The notes below the pieces were generated by a model. It saw only the letters and a program-made list of their open reading frames with translations. It did no database searches and was not told where the DNA came from. Shown in pieces: positions 35,366 to 45,242 of a stretch of 64,000 nucleotides of DNA (positions within the stretch are counted from its first letter, which is position 1; each line of letters begins with the position of its first letter). The stretch is taken from contig NZ_JAGGKM010000001.1 of NCBI RefSeq assembly GCF_017873715.1, positions 186,001 through 250,000 on the forward strand. The letters run 5' to 3'. Origin of the DNA: Cytobacillus luteolus. Its GTDB lineage: Bacteria > Bacillota > Bacilli > Bacillales > Bacillaceae_L. The position numbers were made by a program, and so were the translations under genes.

Positions 35366-35833
35366 TTATTTCACTGTTTCTTCAAACCAACTTCTAAACG
35401 TAGGTTCTTCCTGGTAACCCACAATTCGCTCAACTTCTTTGCCATCTACATAATGAATAATGGTTGGTGTTGACTCAATTCCATAATCTCTCCAGCCATC
35501 TTCGAACTCTAATAAGTTGAACATTGGTAAATCAATATTCATCTCTTCAGCTAAAGGTACAACAATAGGAGATGTTTCTACACAGGCTGGACAAGTAGGA
35601 CTGTAGAAGTAAACAGTCATTGTTGCTCCATCAGCTAACTTTTGGTCTAATTCCTCGGGAAGAATAATATTTTGGTAATTCGGATTTTCAAGTTGTTTTA
35701 CCGTTTCAGGATGAAGAGTTGTCTTATTAAAAGGATTTCCTTCAGCTTGTTGTTTATTTTGTAAAGATGTAACTAAGGCTAATGCACCGAATAGTACAAC
35801 GATCACTGCAGTAAAGATAATGACTTTTTTCAA
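35366..35833 (-). CDS. Membrane-anchored thioredoxin-like protein
   Basis: A 155-residue protein with an N-terminal membrane helix (about residues 4-22) and an extracytoplasmic thioredoxin fold. The redox motif is Y-S-P-T-C-P-A-C-V-E-T at about residues 78-88, and the cis-Pro loop is E-S-T-P-T-I. It lies 10 bp after the DsbB-like gene, so it should be its redox partner, as BdbD is for BdbC, although it is shorter than typical BdbD and more like a thioredoxin. It would introduce or transfer disulfides in exported proteins. Confidence 0.88.
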   Translation of the reverse strand: MKKVIIFTAVIVVLFGALALVTSLQNKQQAEGNPFNKTTLHPETVKQLENPNYQNIILPEELDQKLADGATMTVYFYSPTCPACVETSPIVVPLAEEMNIDLPMFNLLEFEDGWRDYGIESTPTIIHYVDGKEVERIVGYQEEPTFRSWFEETVK

Positions 35834-35843
35834 ATGAAACTAC

Positions 35844-36278
35844 CTACTTTCTTTTTTTCATAATCATAAAGCTTGATATTGAAATGATGATAAATGCGAC
35901 CAATGCTAGAAATGGAATCGTGATAAACCCTAACCAGTTAATATATTGGCCGGTACATGGCACAATTCCACATGAAATTGAGTTCTCTGCCAGAAAAGGA
36001 ACCTTCTGAATGGAGTAGTGATAGAGTGAAATAAGCCCACCAATGGTTGAGAGAACAAAGCTATATCTCGCAACAGCATAGTCTTTTTTTACGAGAGCCA
36101 TTCCTAAAAGAAAAACGAGTGGGTACATAAAGATGCGTTGATACCAGCATAGCTCGCACGGAATATACTTTTGAATCTCTGAAAAGTAAAGACTACCGAG
36201 TGTTGCAATAAGAGAAGCTGCAAACGAGAGGAAAAGAAGATTTTCCTTTTTTTTATTTTCTGATTCGTTAATATACAT
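35844..36278 (-). CDS. bdbC: DsbB-family disulfide oxidoreductase (BdbC type)
   Basis: A 144-residue four-helix membrane protein with two cysteine pairs: P-C-E-L-C-W-Y-Q-R in the first loop and the C-G-I-V-P-C pair in the second. This is the BdbC/DsbB arrangement that passes electrons from the thiol partner to quinone. Its start is 10 codons upstream of the first hydrophobic segment. It forms an operon with the thioredoxin-like gene that follows. Confidence 0.9.
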   Translation of the reverse strand: MYINESENKKKENLLFLSFAASLIATLGSLYFSEIQKYIPCELCWYQRIFMYPLVFLLGMALVKKDYAVARYSFVLSTIGGLISLYHYSIQKVPFLAENSISCGIVPCTGQYINWLGFITIPFLALVAFIIISISSFMIMKKRK

Positions 36279-36372
36279 AATGATACCTCACAATAAGTTG
36301 TCCTACTTAAAATTATAGACCTTAGCTTAACCATTGTAAATTGATAGGTTTATGACAATTTCCGTAACTAAG

Positions 36373-36401
36373 TTGAATTATTTTTACAAGGGACATACAA
36401 T
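36373..36401 (+). promoter_or_regulatory. Sigma-A promoter of malL
   Basis: TTGAAT (36373-36378), a 17-bp spacer and TACAAT (36396-36401). The cre-like site begins about 22 bases after the -10 hexamer. Confidence 0.65.
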
Positions 36402-36423
36402 ATAGACAGTCTTTATTTTTAAT

Positions 36424-36440
36424 ATGGAATCGATTCCAAA
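36424..36440 (+). promoter_or_regulatory. cre-like operator upstream of malL
   Basis: ATGGAATCGATTCCAAA contains a perfect 14-bp palindrome around a central CG and fits the WTGNAANCGNWNNCAWW pattern at every fixed position. Lying between promoter and ribosome binding site, it should let CcpA or another LacI-family repressor block transcription. Confidence 0.7.
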
Positions 36441-36453
36441 GGAGTTGGATAGG

Positions 36454-38136
36454 ATGCAAAAAAAGTGGTGGAAAGAAGCCGTTGTTTATCAAATTTACCC
36501 TAGAAGCTTTAAGGATAGCAATGGAGATGGAATTGGCGATATCAAAGGAATCACCTCTAAATTAGATTACTTACAAGAACTTGGAATTGACGTTGTATGG
36601 TTATCTCCTGTATACAAATCTCCAAACGATGACAATGGTTATGACATAAGTGATTACCGTGACATTATGGATGAGTTTGGAACGATGGCAGACTGGGAAG
36701 AGATGCTTGCAGAAATGCACAAGCGTGGAATCAAGCTCATGATGGACTTAGTAGTAAACCATAGCTCAGACGAACATGCTTGGTTTGTTGAAGCGCGCAA
36801 ATCAAAGGATAACCCATATCGTGATTACTATATTTGGAGACCAGGTAATGATGGGAAAGAGCCGAATAACTGGGAATCTGCTTTTAGTGGCTCAACATGG
36901 GAATATGATGAAGCAACAGACGAATACTTTCTACATATCTTTTCAAAAAAACAGCCTGATTTAAACTGGGAAAATCCGAAGCTTCGTGAAGAAGTGTATG
37001 ACATGATGAAGTTCTGGTTAGATAAAGGAATTGACGGCTTCCGAATGGATGTAATCAACTTTATTTCCAAAGTTGATGGTTTACCAAGTGCTCCAAATCC
37101 AGAAGGAAAAAAATATGTGTCAGGCCATGAATACTTTATGAATGGACCTAGAATTCATGAGTTTTTACACGAAATGAATCAAGAGGTTTTATCAAACTAC
37201 GACATCATAACAGTAGGTGAGATGCCTGGTGTTACACCTGAACAAGGTATCTTATATACAGATGAAGACCGTAACGAGCTAAATATGGTATTTCAGTTTG
37301 AACATATGGACCTTGACTCAGGACCAGGTGGGAAGTGGAATCTTAAACCTTTAGAATTAGCTGATTTGAAAAAGTCTCTTTCTAAATGGCAAACAGAACT
37401 CGAGGGGAAAGGCTGGAATAGCTTATACCTTAACAACCATGATCAGCCTAGGGTCGTTTCACGTTTCGGTGATGATAAACAATATCGTGTAGAGTCTGCG
37501 AAAATGCTAGGTACTCTTCTTCATATGATGCAGGGCACACCTTACATTTACCAAGGCGAAGAAATAGGCATGACGAATGTGAAATTCAGCTCTATTGAAG
37601 AATATAAAGATATTGAAACCTTAAATATGTATAAGGATAAGGTTCAGGAAAATGGAGAAGATCCTGAAAAAGTGATGCTCTCGATTTACACTAAGGGGCG
37701 TGATAATGCTAGAACACCTGTACAATGGGACGCTACCGCTCATGCGGGATTCACAACTGGCACACCTTGGATACAGGTGAACCCAAATTATACAGAAATC
37801 AATGCCCAACAAGCAGTTAGTGACGAAAACTCAGTCTTTCATTACTATAAGAAGCTAATTCAGCTTCGTAAGCAGCATGACATTATTGTCTACGGTTCGT
37901 ATGAAATCATTCTTGAAGATCACAATGAAATCTATGCCTATACGAGAACATTAGGTGATGAAAAATTACTTGTGATAACAAACTTCTCAGGCGAAACCCC
38001 AACATTCACTTTACCTGAAGGTTTGAGTTTTACACAGCAAGAATTACTGATTAGTAATTATGATGTAAATCATGATGAAAAAATAAACAAATTTGCGTTA
38101 AAACCATGGGAAGCAAGGGTATATAAGTTAGCATAA
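36454..38136 (+). CDS. malL: Oligo-1,6-glucosidase / alpha-glucosidase (GH13)
   Basis: A 560-residue GH13 enzyme. The catalytic triad is visible as D199 in G-F-R-M-D-V-I-N, E256 in V-G-E-M-P-G and D330 in N-N-H-D-Q-P-R, the spacing of Bacillus oligo-1,6-glucosidases. A Ca-site-like D-S-N-G-D-G-I-G-D-I lies near residue 20. It hydrolyses isomaltose-type or short maltose-type oligosaccharides in the cytoplasm. ATG 36454 is used, because an upstream in-frame ATG (36424) lies inside the cre-like operator. No sugar transporter is adjacent. Confidence 0.9.
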   Translation: MQKKWWKEAVVYQIYPRSFKDSNGDGIGDIKGITSKLDYLQELGIDVVWLSPVYKSPNDDNGYDISDYRDIMDEFGTMADWEEMLAEMHKRGIKLMMDLVVNHSSDEHAWFVEARKSKDNPYRDYYIWRPGNDGKEPNNWESAFSGSTWEYDEATDEYFLHIFSKKQPDLNWENPKLREEVYDMMKFWLDKGIDGFRMDVINFISKVDGLPSAPNPEGKKYVSGHEYFMNGPRIHEFLHEMNQEVLSNYDIITVGEMPGVTPEQGILYTDEDRNELNMVFQFEHMDLDSGPGGKWNLKPLELADLKKSLSKWQTELEGKGWNSLYLNNHDQPRVVSRFGDDKQYRVESAKMLGTLLHMMQGTPYIYQGEEIGMTNVKFSSIEEYKDIETLNMYKDKVQENGEDPEKVMLSIYTKGRDNARTPVQWDATAHAGFTTGTPWIQVNPNYTEINAQQAVSDENSVFHYYKKLIQLRKQHDIIVYGSYEIILEDHNEIYAYTRTLGDEKLLVITNFSGETPTFTLPEGLSFTQQELLISNYDVNHDEKINKFALKPWEARVYKLA

Positions 38137-38243
38137 CCTATTGTTTGCGCATTTGTTTTTTCGAGAACTTTAGCTATGTAATTTTTTCTAACTATATTAA
38201 TGGACAGAAAGGTCAAAATAACTCTGAAAGGGGAGGATTTATT

Positions 38244-38675
38244 TTGACAATGTCAGTTCGAGAGTTAATGACTGAAAATGTAGCCACTGTTACACCGAGT
38301 CAAACGATTCAAGAAGCAGCATCAATCATGAGTGAATACAATGTGGGTTCCGTTCCTGTCGTTGAAAATGGTCAATTAAAGGGGATTGTTACAGACCGTG
38401 ACATCATCATTCGATCAACAGCTCAAGGAATGGGGAGTTCGACCCCAGTCTCACATGTGATGTCTTCAAACCTCGTACAAGGTTCTCCTTCTATGAGTGT
38501 TGAAGAAGCTACATCTCTTATGTCTCAGAATCAAATCAGACGTTTACCAATCGTTGAGAACAACAACTTAGTTGGTATTGTAGCACTTGGGGATATTGCT
38601 ACAAATCATACGTTTGACCATGAGGCAGAGCAGGCATTAACGAATATTTCTGAACCTTCTACTCCACAGATATAG
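38244..38675 (+). CDS. yhcV: CBS-domain protein (YhcV)
   Basis: A 143-residue protein made of two CBS motifs: V-R-E-L-M-T-E-N-V-A-T-V-T-P with G-I-V-T-D-R-D-I-I-I, and V-M-S-S-N-L-V-Q with G-I-V-A-L-G-D-I-A. CBS pairs bind adenosyl ligands and act as energy sensors; the partner is unknown. TTG 38244 is preferred (GGGGAGG ends 7 bases before it); the ATG two codons later is an alternative. In B. subtilis YhcV sits close to YhcX, as here. Confidence 0.9.
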   Translation: MTMSVRELMTENVATVTPSQTIQEAASIMSEYNVGSVPVVENGQLKGIVTDRDIIIRSTAQGMGSSTPVSHVMSSNLVQGSPSMSVEEATSLMSQNQIRRLPIVENNNLVGIVALGDIATNHTFDHEAEQALTNISEPSTPQI

Positions 38676-38686
38676 AGAGATAAAAT

Positions 38687-38715
38687 GGGTACTCGCATGC
38701 GCGGGTACCTTTTTT
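38687..38715 (+). terminator. Terminator of yhcV
   Basis: GGGTACTCGC and GCGCGGGTACC form a stem around a short loop, followed by TTTTTT. Confidence 0.7.
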
Positions 38716-38764
38716 GATATACTAAAATTAACTAATTTAGTTTGTAACTAGGGGGAGAAGTATT

Positions 38765-40303
38765 TTGTCAAAAATAGACTTATCTAAATTTGAAAAGAAA
38801 ATGATGATCCGACAGATCGGCTATAAGGATATAAAAGACATTATAGCATTACAGAAGATTTGTTTTCCTGGTATGGATCCATGGACAAAGGATCAACTAG
38901 AAAGTCACCTCGAAGAATTTCCAGAGGGGCAAATTTGTGTAGAATATGATGGTGAAATTATTGGGTCATGTTCAAGTTTAATTGTAAACTTTGATGAATA
39001 TGATGATCGTCATACATGGGATGACATTACAGATGAGGGTTATATTACCAACCATAATCCTGATGGTTACAATTTATATGGAATTGAAGTAATGGTTCAT
39101 CCTGAATACAGAGGAATGAAAATTGGTAATCGGCTATATGAGGCTAGGAAGGACCTAGCACAAAGGTTAAATTTAAAAAGTATTATTATCGGAGGTCGAA
39201 TTCCGTTTTATCATAAGTATGAAAAGGATATGTCTCCAAGAGAGTATGTTGAACAAGTTATATCACATAAGTTGTATGATCCTGTCCTTTCTTTTCAGTT
39301 AATGAATGGATTTACATTAATGAGGATCAATCCGAATTACTTACCTGATGACCTTGCTTCAAATAAATATGCAACCTTAATGGAATGGAATAATATTGAC
39401 TATCGAGCCAAAACAAAGCGACACTACAAAACAGCTTTTCCAGTCCGTATTTGTGTCGTTCAATACATGATGAAACAAATCAATTCATTTGATGAATTTG
39501 CGAAACAGGTTGAATATTATACCGATGTAGCTTCAGATGCGGGTTCAGATTTTGCCGTATTCCCAGAAATCTTTACAACTCAGTTAATGTCTTTCTTAGA
39601 TGAAAAAATCCCAAGTAAAGCGATTCAAAAGTTAACAGAGTATACTGAACAGTACATTCAGTTATTTACTGAGCTAGCCGTTAGATACAATGTTAATATT
39701 ATTGGTGGGTCTCATTTTGTAGAAGAAGAGGAAGGCAAAATTTATAACATTGCTTATTTGTTTAGACGTGATGGAACGATTGAAAAGCAATACAAAATTC
39801 ATATCACACCGAATGAACGAAAATGGTGGGGGATAACCCGTGGTGATAAAGTAAGGGTTTTTGACACGGACTGTGGTAGAATTGCAATTCAAATTTGTTA
39901 TGATATTGAGTTCCCAGAGCTTGCCCGGATTGCCACTGATCAAGGTGCTAAAATAATCTTTACTCCATTCTGTACAGAAGATCGTCAAGGCTACTTACGT
40001 GTACGTTATTGTGCTCAAGCAAGAGCAGTTGAAAATCAAATTTATACTGTTATTGCTGGGACAGTCGGAAACTTACCTCAAACGGAAAATATGGATATCC
40101 AGTACGCTCAATCGGCTATTTTCGCACCGTCTGACTTTGAGTTTGAACGTGATGGAATTGTTGGGGAATGTAATCCTAATATCGAAATGGTCATCATTGG
40201 GGATGTTGATTTAGAAATCTTACGTCGTCAACGTCAAAATGGTACTGTAAGACAGCTGAAGGACCGTAGACCGGATATTTATCAGATTAGCTATAAAGAA
40301 TAG
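38765..40303 (+). CDS. yhcX: GNAT acetyltransferase fused to carbon-nitrogen hydrolase (YhcX)
   Basis: A 512-residue fusion. Residues 1-210 form a GNAT domain (V-M-V-H-P-E-Y-R-G-M-K-I-G-N-R with the acetyl-CoA loop). Residues 225-490 form a nitrilase-superfamily domain with the catalytic set E268 (F-P-E-I-F), K344 (Q-Y-K-I-H) and C378 (I-C-Y-D-I-E). This two-domain architecture is that of B. subtilis YhcX. The nitrilase half should hydrolyse an amide; the GNAT half may act on the same molecule (inference). It starts with TTG after GGGGGAGAAG and is followed by a terminator. Confidence 0.92.
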   Translation: MSKIDLSKFEKKMMIRQIGYKDIKDIIALQKICFPGMDPWTKDQLESHLEEFPEGQICVEYDGEIIGSCSSLIVNFDEYDDRHTWDDITDEGYITNHNPDGYNLYGIEVMVHPEYRGMKIGNRLYEARKDLAQRLNLKSIIIGGRIPFYHKYEKDMSPREYVEQVISHKLYDPVLSFQLMNGFTLMRINPNYLPDDLASNKYATLMEWNNIDYRAKTKRHYKTAFPVRICVVQYMMKQINSFDEFAKQVEYYTDVASDAGSDFAVFPEIFTTQLMSFLDEKIPSKAIQKLTEYTEQYIQLFTELAVRYNVNIIGGSHFVEEEEGKIYNIAYLFRRDGTIEKQYKIHITPNERKWWGITRGDKVRVFDTDCGRIAIQICYDIEFPELARIATDQGAKIIFTPFCTEDRQGYLRVRYCAQARAVENQIYTVIAGTVGNLPQTENMDIQYAQSAIFAPSDFEFERDGIVGECNPNIEMVIIGDVDLEILRRQRQNGTVRQLKDRRPDIYQISYKE

Positions 40304-40310
40304 CATTAAC

Positions 40311-40347
40311 AGAGACCAAATCACTCATAGGTGGTTTGGTCTCTTTG
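40311..40347 (+). terminator. Terminator of yhcX
   Basis: A perfect 14-bp stem AGAGACCAAATCAC/GTGGTTTGGTCTCT is followed by a short T run. Confidence 0.75.
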
Positions 40348-40426
40348 TGTTGAAATTTACATGATGAGGAGTTATATAAACAATGGTATATTTAGAGTAA
40401 ATCTATTACTTTTACGGAGAAAATAA

Positions 40427-40807
40427 ATGAAGAAATTAAAGGTATGGGCGAGGAAATTAAAACGACAATTATTTGTCCTTTATTTAGCTTATAAGGATGA
40501 AAGAGTACCGTGGTTTGCTAAACTATTTACTGCATGTGTTGTAGCGTATGCATTTAGTCCGATAGATTTAATCCCTGATTTCATACCTATACTTGGGTAT
40601 TTAGACGACGTGATTCTTGTTCCATTGGGCATCATGTTTGCGTTAAAAATGATTCCAAAGGAAGTAATAGCCGAATGCGAAATAAAAGCAGAAGAAATGA
40701 TGAAGAAAGGTAAACCGGAAAATTGGGTCGTTGGTTCACTCATCATTTTAGTTTGGTGCATCATTAGCTTTTGGATGATTGTAAAACTTTCTCAGTTTTT
40801 TACCTGA
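40427..40807 (+). CDS. DUF1232 membrane protein (YkvA type)
   Basis: A 126-residue protein with the DUF1232 signature Y-A-F-S-P-I-D-L-I-P-D-F-I-P-I-L-G-Y-L-D-D at residues 41-61, where acidic residues line two membrane helices, plus a C-terminal third helix (about 100-122). The family is found near transport and detoxification genes, and its function is unknown. A hairpin shared with the next minus-strand gene follows. Confidence 0.88.
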   Translation: MKKLKVWARKLKRQLFVLYLAYKDERVPWFAKLFTACVVAYAFSPIDLIPDFIPILGYLDDVILVPLGIMFALKMIPKEVIAECEIKAEEMMKKGKPENWVVGSLIILVWCIISFWMIVKLSQFFT

Positions 40808-40827
40808 TTACTAGGGCATATAAAATG

Positions 40828-40868
40828 AAAGAACTCACTCTCAATTGCTCGACGAGTGAGTTCTTTTC
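40828..40868. terminator. Bidirectional terminator between DUF1232 and antiporter genes
   Basis: AAAGAACTCACT (40828-40839) pairs with AGTGAGTTCTTT (40855-40866) between convergent genes. Confidence 0.75.
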
Positions 40869-40876
40869 TACTTAAT

Positions 40877-41833
40877 TTAATTTCGGAAGATAATATAAGC
40901 AAGGTAGACAATGTAGATGATTGCTAAAAATCCTCCTTCTTTCTTGGAAATCTTGAAGTGTGTTCTTGATAAGAATAGCAATAAAATAGAGACAATGATC
41001 ATTAACCACATATCTTGAAAAATTTTGGGGTCAACAGCTAATGGATGGATTGTTGCTGAGGCTCCTAAAATGAAGAAGATGTTAAAAATATTACTGCCAA
41101 CAATGTTCCCAATCGCTATCTCAGTTTGCTTCTTCAAGGCTGCAGTAATAGAAGTTACCAATTCAGGCAGAGATGTACCTACAGCAACAATCGTCAAACC
41201 GACTAGAGTTTCACTCATTCCAAGTGCGAGAGCAATTTCAATACTATTTTCAACAACAAGGCTACCACCAAATACAATTCCAGCAAGGCCTCCAATTGTT
41301 AACAAAATGTTCTTCACCCATGTTTTCTTTTCAGTAACAACTGGATTTTCATCAACCTGACTTCGATTGTTCCTTGCCATTTCAAAGACATAGTAGAGAA
41401 AAACAGCAAAGAAAAGTAGTAAAATGATACCTTCCGTTCTCGTTATTAAATTGATGTCTGCGTATTGAAGTTGTACATCACTAATCAGGAATAATAACGC
41501 AACGGCTGCTAACAAAGCAAAAGGTATTTCTTTTCTGATGGTATCGTTTTGTACTGCCAACGGAAATACGACTGCTGTAACCCCTAAAATGAAAGTGGCA
41601 TTAAAAATATTACTTCCTACGACATTCCCAATTGCTACGTCACTGTTTCCTTCAAAGGCGGCAATAAAGCTAACTGAAGCCTCCGGAGCACTCGTACCAA
41701 AAGCTACGATTGTTAAACCGATAAGCATCGGCGATACCCTCAAAAACTGTGCTATTTTCGAGGCACCATCAACAAAATAATCTGCCCCTTTAATTAACAA
41801 ACCAAATCCCACTAACAATAATAGATAAGTCAT
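40877..41833 (-). CDS. Calcium/sodium (CaCA) antiporter
   Basis: A 318-residue membrane protein with about ten helices and two homologous alpha repeats: V-A-F-G-T-S-A-P-E-A-S-V-S in the first half and V-A-V-G-T-S-L-P-E-L-V-T-S in the second, each followed by G-N-V/I-V-G-S-N-I-F-N. The Glu and Asn residues in these repeats bind the cation. This is the YrbG/NCX type that exchanges Ca2+ (or K+/H+) for Na+. The gene is a single unit. Confidence 0.92.
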   Translation of the reverse strand: MTYLLLLVGFGLLIKGADYFVDGASKIAQFLRVSPMLIGLTIVAFGTSAPEASVSFIAAFEGNSDVAIGNVVGSNIFNATFILGVTAVVFPLAVQNDTIRKEIPFALLAAVALLFLISDVQLQYADINLITRTEGIILLLFFAVFLYYVFEMARNNRSQVDENPVVTEKKTWVKNILLTIGGLAGIVFGGSLVVENSIEIALALGMSETLVGLTIVAVGTSLPELVTSITAALKKQTEIAIGNIVGSNIFNIFFILGASATIHPLAVDPKIFQDMWLMIIVSILLLFLSRTHFKISKKEGGFLAIIYIVYLAYIIFRN

Positions 41834-42051
41834 GTGTCCACCTCTTTATGAAACATCGTTTATTTAGTATACACAAATTGAAAAATAGTTATTTTAGTTT
41901 GCATTTTTACGTTTTCAAATTTTTCTACTATAATGAATGAGGAACAAACTACGATTTTTGTCAAAAAATATCCTACTTTTTTTAAAGGGATAGCATAAGC
42001 TGATGAAGAAACTCTAAAATAGTAAATATAAAAAAGCAGGTGGGACAACGT

Positions 42052-43800
42052 ATGAATTGGAAAGAAGTATATGAGTTATGGATGGATTTTGAAGGGTTAG
42101 ACCCAGAACTGAAGCAATTATTAAACGAAAAACAACATAATGAAAAAGAGCTGGAAGATTGTTTTTATAAAACATTGGAATTCGGAACTGGTGGTATGCG
42201 TGGAGAAATTGGGCCAGGTACCAATCGAATGAATGTTTACACGGTTCGTAAAGCATCTGAAGGCCTAGCTAAATACATAGATTCTTTTGGAGAAGAAGCA
42301 AAAAAACGTGGAGTCGTAATTGCCTTTGATTCACGCCATAAATCACCGGAATTTGCAATGGAAGCTGCAAAAACACTTGCGACACATGGTATTCAAACAT
42401 ATGTTTTTGAAGAATTGCGTCCAACACCTGAGCTTTCCTTTGCTGTACGACACCTGAACGCATTCTCAGGAATTGTTGTAACAGCTAGTCATAATCCACC
42501 TGAATACAATGGCTATAAAGTCTATGGTTCAGATGGTGGGCAACTACCGCCTGCAGAGGCTGATGTTGTAATTGAAAGAGTAAATGAAATTGAAAATGAA
42601 TTGTTGATCAACGTAGAAGCTGAAGGTGTTTTAAAAGAAAAAGGCTTAATTTCTATCATTGGAGAGGAAATTGACAGAGCCTATAATGAAAAACTAATGA
42701 CCATTTCTTTAAACCCCTCTTTATCTAAAGAAGTGGATGTAAAGGTTGTATTCACTCCGTTACATGGAACTGCCAACAAGCCAGTACGCAGAGGGCTTGA
42801 GACACTAGGATATCATAATGTGTCAGTGGTTAAAGAGCAAGAACTACCTGACCCTAACTTCTCGACTGTGAAATCACCAAACCCAGAGGAGCATGCTGCC
42901 TTTGAATTAGCTATTCGTGATGGAGAAAAAATGAATGCAGATCTTTTAATCGCAACTGATCCAGATGCTGACAGATTAGGAATTGCTGTAAAAGACCATA
43001 AAGGAGATTACATCGTTTTAACAGGTAACCAAACAGGGGCGATTTTACTTGACTATATCCTTTCACAGAAAAAAGAAAAAGGAATATTGCCAAGTAATGG
43101 GGTGGTTTTAAAAACAATTGTTACGTCTGAAATTGGGCGTGATATTGCCAATTCTTATGGTTTGACGACCATTGATACTTTAACAGGCTTTAAATTTATC
43201 GGAGAAAAAATTAAAGAATATGAGCAAACTGGTCAATATACGTTCCAGTTTGGTTATGAAGAAAGCTATGGTTACTTAATCGGTGATTTTGCTCGTGACA
43301 AAGATGCAGTTCAGGCTGCCTTATTAGCAGTAGAAGTTTGTGCTTTTTATAAAAAGAAGGGCTTCACCCTTTACGAAGGATTGTTGGAAGTATTTAAGAA
43401 GTACGGCTACTATCGTGAAGGACTTGAATCTCTTACCCTTAAAGGAAAAGAAGGAGCAGAGCAGATTGAACGTCTTCTAACAAACTTTAGGAATACACCT
43501 CCTGTTAAGGTTGGTAGACAACAGGTTGTAAAGGTTGAAGATTATAAAACAAGTCAGTCTGTGAATGTGCTTTTAGGAGATTCGGAGGAAATTGACTTAC
43601 CTAAATCCAATGTACTGAAATATTACCTAGAAGACGGGTCATGGTGCTGCGTGAGACCTTCGGGTACAGAACCAAAGGTTAAATTCTACTTTGGGGTCAA
43701 AGGCGCTTCACTTGAAGAAAGTGAAAGAAATCTTCAAGACATTTCAGCGGATTTAATGGAGCAAGTTCACAGTCTATTAAAGGAAACAGCAAGGCCATAA
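42052..43800 (+). CDS. pgcA: Alpha-phosphoglucomutase / phosphomannomutase
   Basis: A 582-residue alpha-D-phosphohexomutase. The active-site serine is S146 in [13 protein letters not shown], the metal loop is D-P-D-A-D-R-L-G near residue 303, the sugar-binding loop is G-Y-E-E-S-Y-G-Y and the phosphate-binding loop is R-P-S-G-T-E-P-K near the C-terminus. It interconverts glucose 6- and 1-phosphate for UDP-glucose, glycolipid and wall polymer synthesis. B. subtilis PgcA (YhxB) lies in the same neighbourhood, but there the glp genes precede it; they are absent here. ATG 42052 is preferred over GTG 42040. Confidence 0.93.
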   Translation: MNWKEVYELWMDFEGLDPELKQLLNEKQHNEKELEDCFYKTLEFGTGGMRGEIGPGTNRMNVYTVRKASEGLAKYIDSFGEEAKKRGVVIAFDSRHKSPEFAMEAAKTLATHGIQTYVFEELRPTPELSFAVRHLNAFSGIVVTASHNPPEYNGYKVYGSDGGQLPPAEADVVIERVNEIENELLINVEAEGVLKEKGLISIIGEEIDRAYNEKLMTISLNPSLSKEVDVKVVFTPLHGTANKPVRRGLETLGYHNVSVVKEQELPDPNFSTVKSPNPEEHAAFELAIRDGEKMNADLLIATDPDADRLGIAVKDHKGDYIVLTGNQTGAILLDYILSQKKEKGILPSNGVVLKTIVTSEIGRDIANSYGLTTIDTLTGFKFIGEKIKEYEQTGQYTFQFGYEESYGYLIGDFARDKDAVQAALLAVEVCAFYKKKGFTLYEGLLEVFKKYGYYREGLESLTLKGKEGAEQIERLLTNFRNTPPVKVGRQQVVKVEDYKTSQSVNVLLGDSEEIDLPKSNVLKYYLEDGSWCCVRPSGTEPKVKFYFGVKGASLEESERNLQDISADLMEQVHSLLKETARP

Positions 43801-43818
43801 TGGTCTTGTTGTTTTTTA
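43790..43818 (+). terminator. Terminator of pgcA
   Basis: CAAGGCCAT pairs with ATGGTCTTG (one G-U) across the stop codon, followed by TTGTTTTTT. Confidence 0.65.
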
Positions 43819-43879
43819 TATGATTAAATTGTTCGTAAGGTGTATAATCTAAAGCTTAGTAGAAGAAAGAGGTGTTTTT

Positions 43880-44602
43880 ATGCAAAAAAACCAAGTGGCA
43901 ATTGTGACAGGAGCTTCCAGAGGCATTGGGAAAGCTATTGCTTTTAAATTAGCTGAAATAGGAACAAAGCTTTCGCTAGTAGGAAGTTCAGAGGAAATTC
44001 ATAAAACAAGAGAAGAACTAAGAGAAGCGGGGTTTCATGAAGTCATAACCCACCAAGTTGATGTTTCTAACGAGGAGCAAATGCAAGACCTGGTTGAGAA
44101 AACAGTAAGCCAGTTTGGAACGGTGGATGTTTTAGTAAATAACGCAGGCATTGGATTTTTTAAGCTGGTAGAAGATACTAACGTCGATGAATGGAGAAAA
44201 GTATTCGAGGTAAATGTTCAAGGGGTCTTTGTAGGAAGCAAAGCAGTTTTACCCTACATGAAAGAGAAGAAGTTTGGAACAATCATCACGATTTCTTCGG
44301 ATGTAGGAAGATACACCATCCCAAATGGAGCAGCTTATACCGCGACTAAATACGCTGTTCAAGGTTTTTCAGGAGCTCTTGCACAAGAGGTTAGAGAATA
44401 TGGTATTCGTGTTGGAACGATTAACCCGGGAATGGTTGATACATACTTTAACAACTCAGAACAAGGAACCGATGATAAAAAAGAATGGCTCAAAGCAGAG
44501 AATGTTGCGGAGGCCGTTATTTATATGGCAAGTGCGCCAAAGCACATGGTTATTGATGAGATTGTGTTGCATCCGTTGATTCAGCAGTATCCTATTTCAT
44601 AA
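43880..44602 (+). CDS. Short-chain dehydrogenase/reductase (FabG-like)
   Basis: A 240-residue classical SDR: T-G-A-S-R-G-I-G-K cofactor motif at 10-18, N-N-A-G-I-G near residue 89, and Y-T-A-T-K-Y with the catalytic Tyr and Lys near residue 153. It resembles 3-ketoacyl-ACP reductases, but there is no fab context, so its substrate is unknown. It begins with AGAGGTG and ends in a strong hairpin shared with the minus-strand gene. Confidence 0.88.
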   Translation: MQKNQVAIVTGASRGIGKAIAFKLAEIGTKLSLVGSSEEIHKTREELREAGFHEVITHQVDVSNEEQMQDLVEKTVSQFGTVDVLVNNAGIGFFKLVEDTNVDEWRKVFEVNVQGVFVGSKAVLPYMKEKKFGTIITISSDVGRYTIPNGAAYTATKYAVQGFSGALAQEVREYGIRVGTINPGMVDTYFNNSEQGTDDKKEWLKAENVAEAVIYMASAPKHMVIDEIVLHPLIQQYPIS

Positions 44603-44604
44603 AG

Positions 44605-44640
44605 AAAGAGTGTCGGTACTCATCACCGACACTCTTTTTT
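44605..44640. terminator. Bidirectional terminator after the SDR gene
   Basis: A perfect 12-bp stem AAGAGTGTCGGT/ACCGACACTCTT is followed by T on the plus strand and lies between convergent genes. Confidence 0.85.
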
Positions 44641-44644
44641 ATCG

Positions 44645-45160
44645 TTACTCAACAATCCCATTAAACTCAAGGTATTGCTCATGGGTAATACCGAAAATTT
44701 TATATGTAATTCTCATCTGTTGAAAGTTATCCTTATAACCTTCGCTTTTAACCTTGCCCTTTAATACTAACTCTAATATATCACCAGACATTTTATAATT
44801 TTTAACTGAGTGTAATTGAATGTTATCTCCGTGTTCTTTTACAGCCTCCTCAGGTAAAACGCCAATTATCTGAGAAGGGTCTACTAATGGTTCAATTGAA
44901 ACATGTGGGTCGTTATCCTCTAGGAAAAATCCATCTGTTTTTAGAAAGTCAATAGCTAAGATTGTGGGCTTAAAGTCACCTTCCCAAAGCAAATGATGAC
45001 CAAAATAGTAGGTTTCATTTAGTTGGATTAAATCCTTATCAAACCATGAGCTACCAGCAATATCAAACTTATTTACATTACTAATATAAATATGCCTTAA
45101 AGAAAAAACAGTTATTATAACAAATAAACAAAGTGAGGAAATAATTCGCCACCGTTTCAT
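44645..45160 (-). CDS. Hypothetical membrane-anchored protein
   Basis: A 171-residue protein with one N-terminal hydrophobic segment (about residues 6-23) and an extracytoplasmic domain. No family is recognised. The most distinctive stretch is N-E-T-Y-Y-F-G-H-H near residue 48. Divergent from the YhcY kinase gene across a 193-bp region. Confidence 0.6.
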   Translation of the reverse strand: MKRWRIISSLCLFVIITVFSLRHIYISNVNKFDIAGSSWFDKDLIQLNETYYFGHHLLWEGDFKPTILAIDFLKTDGFFLEDNDPHVSIEPLVDPSQIIGVLPEEAVKEHGDNIQLHSVKNYKMSGDILELVLKGKVKSEGYKDNFQQMRITYKIFGITHEQYLEFNGIVE

Positions 45161-45242
45161 TTATATCTTCACATCCTCATGTTTTAATATTCTGATAACT
45201 ATTATCTTCTTTATTTGGTGAAAAGTCTACGTACCAAATAAG

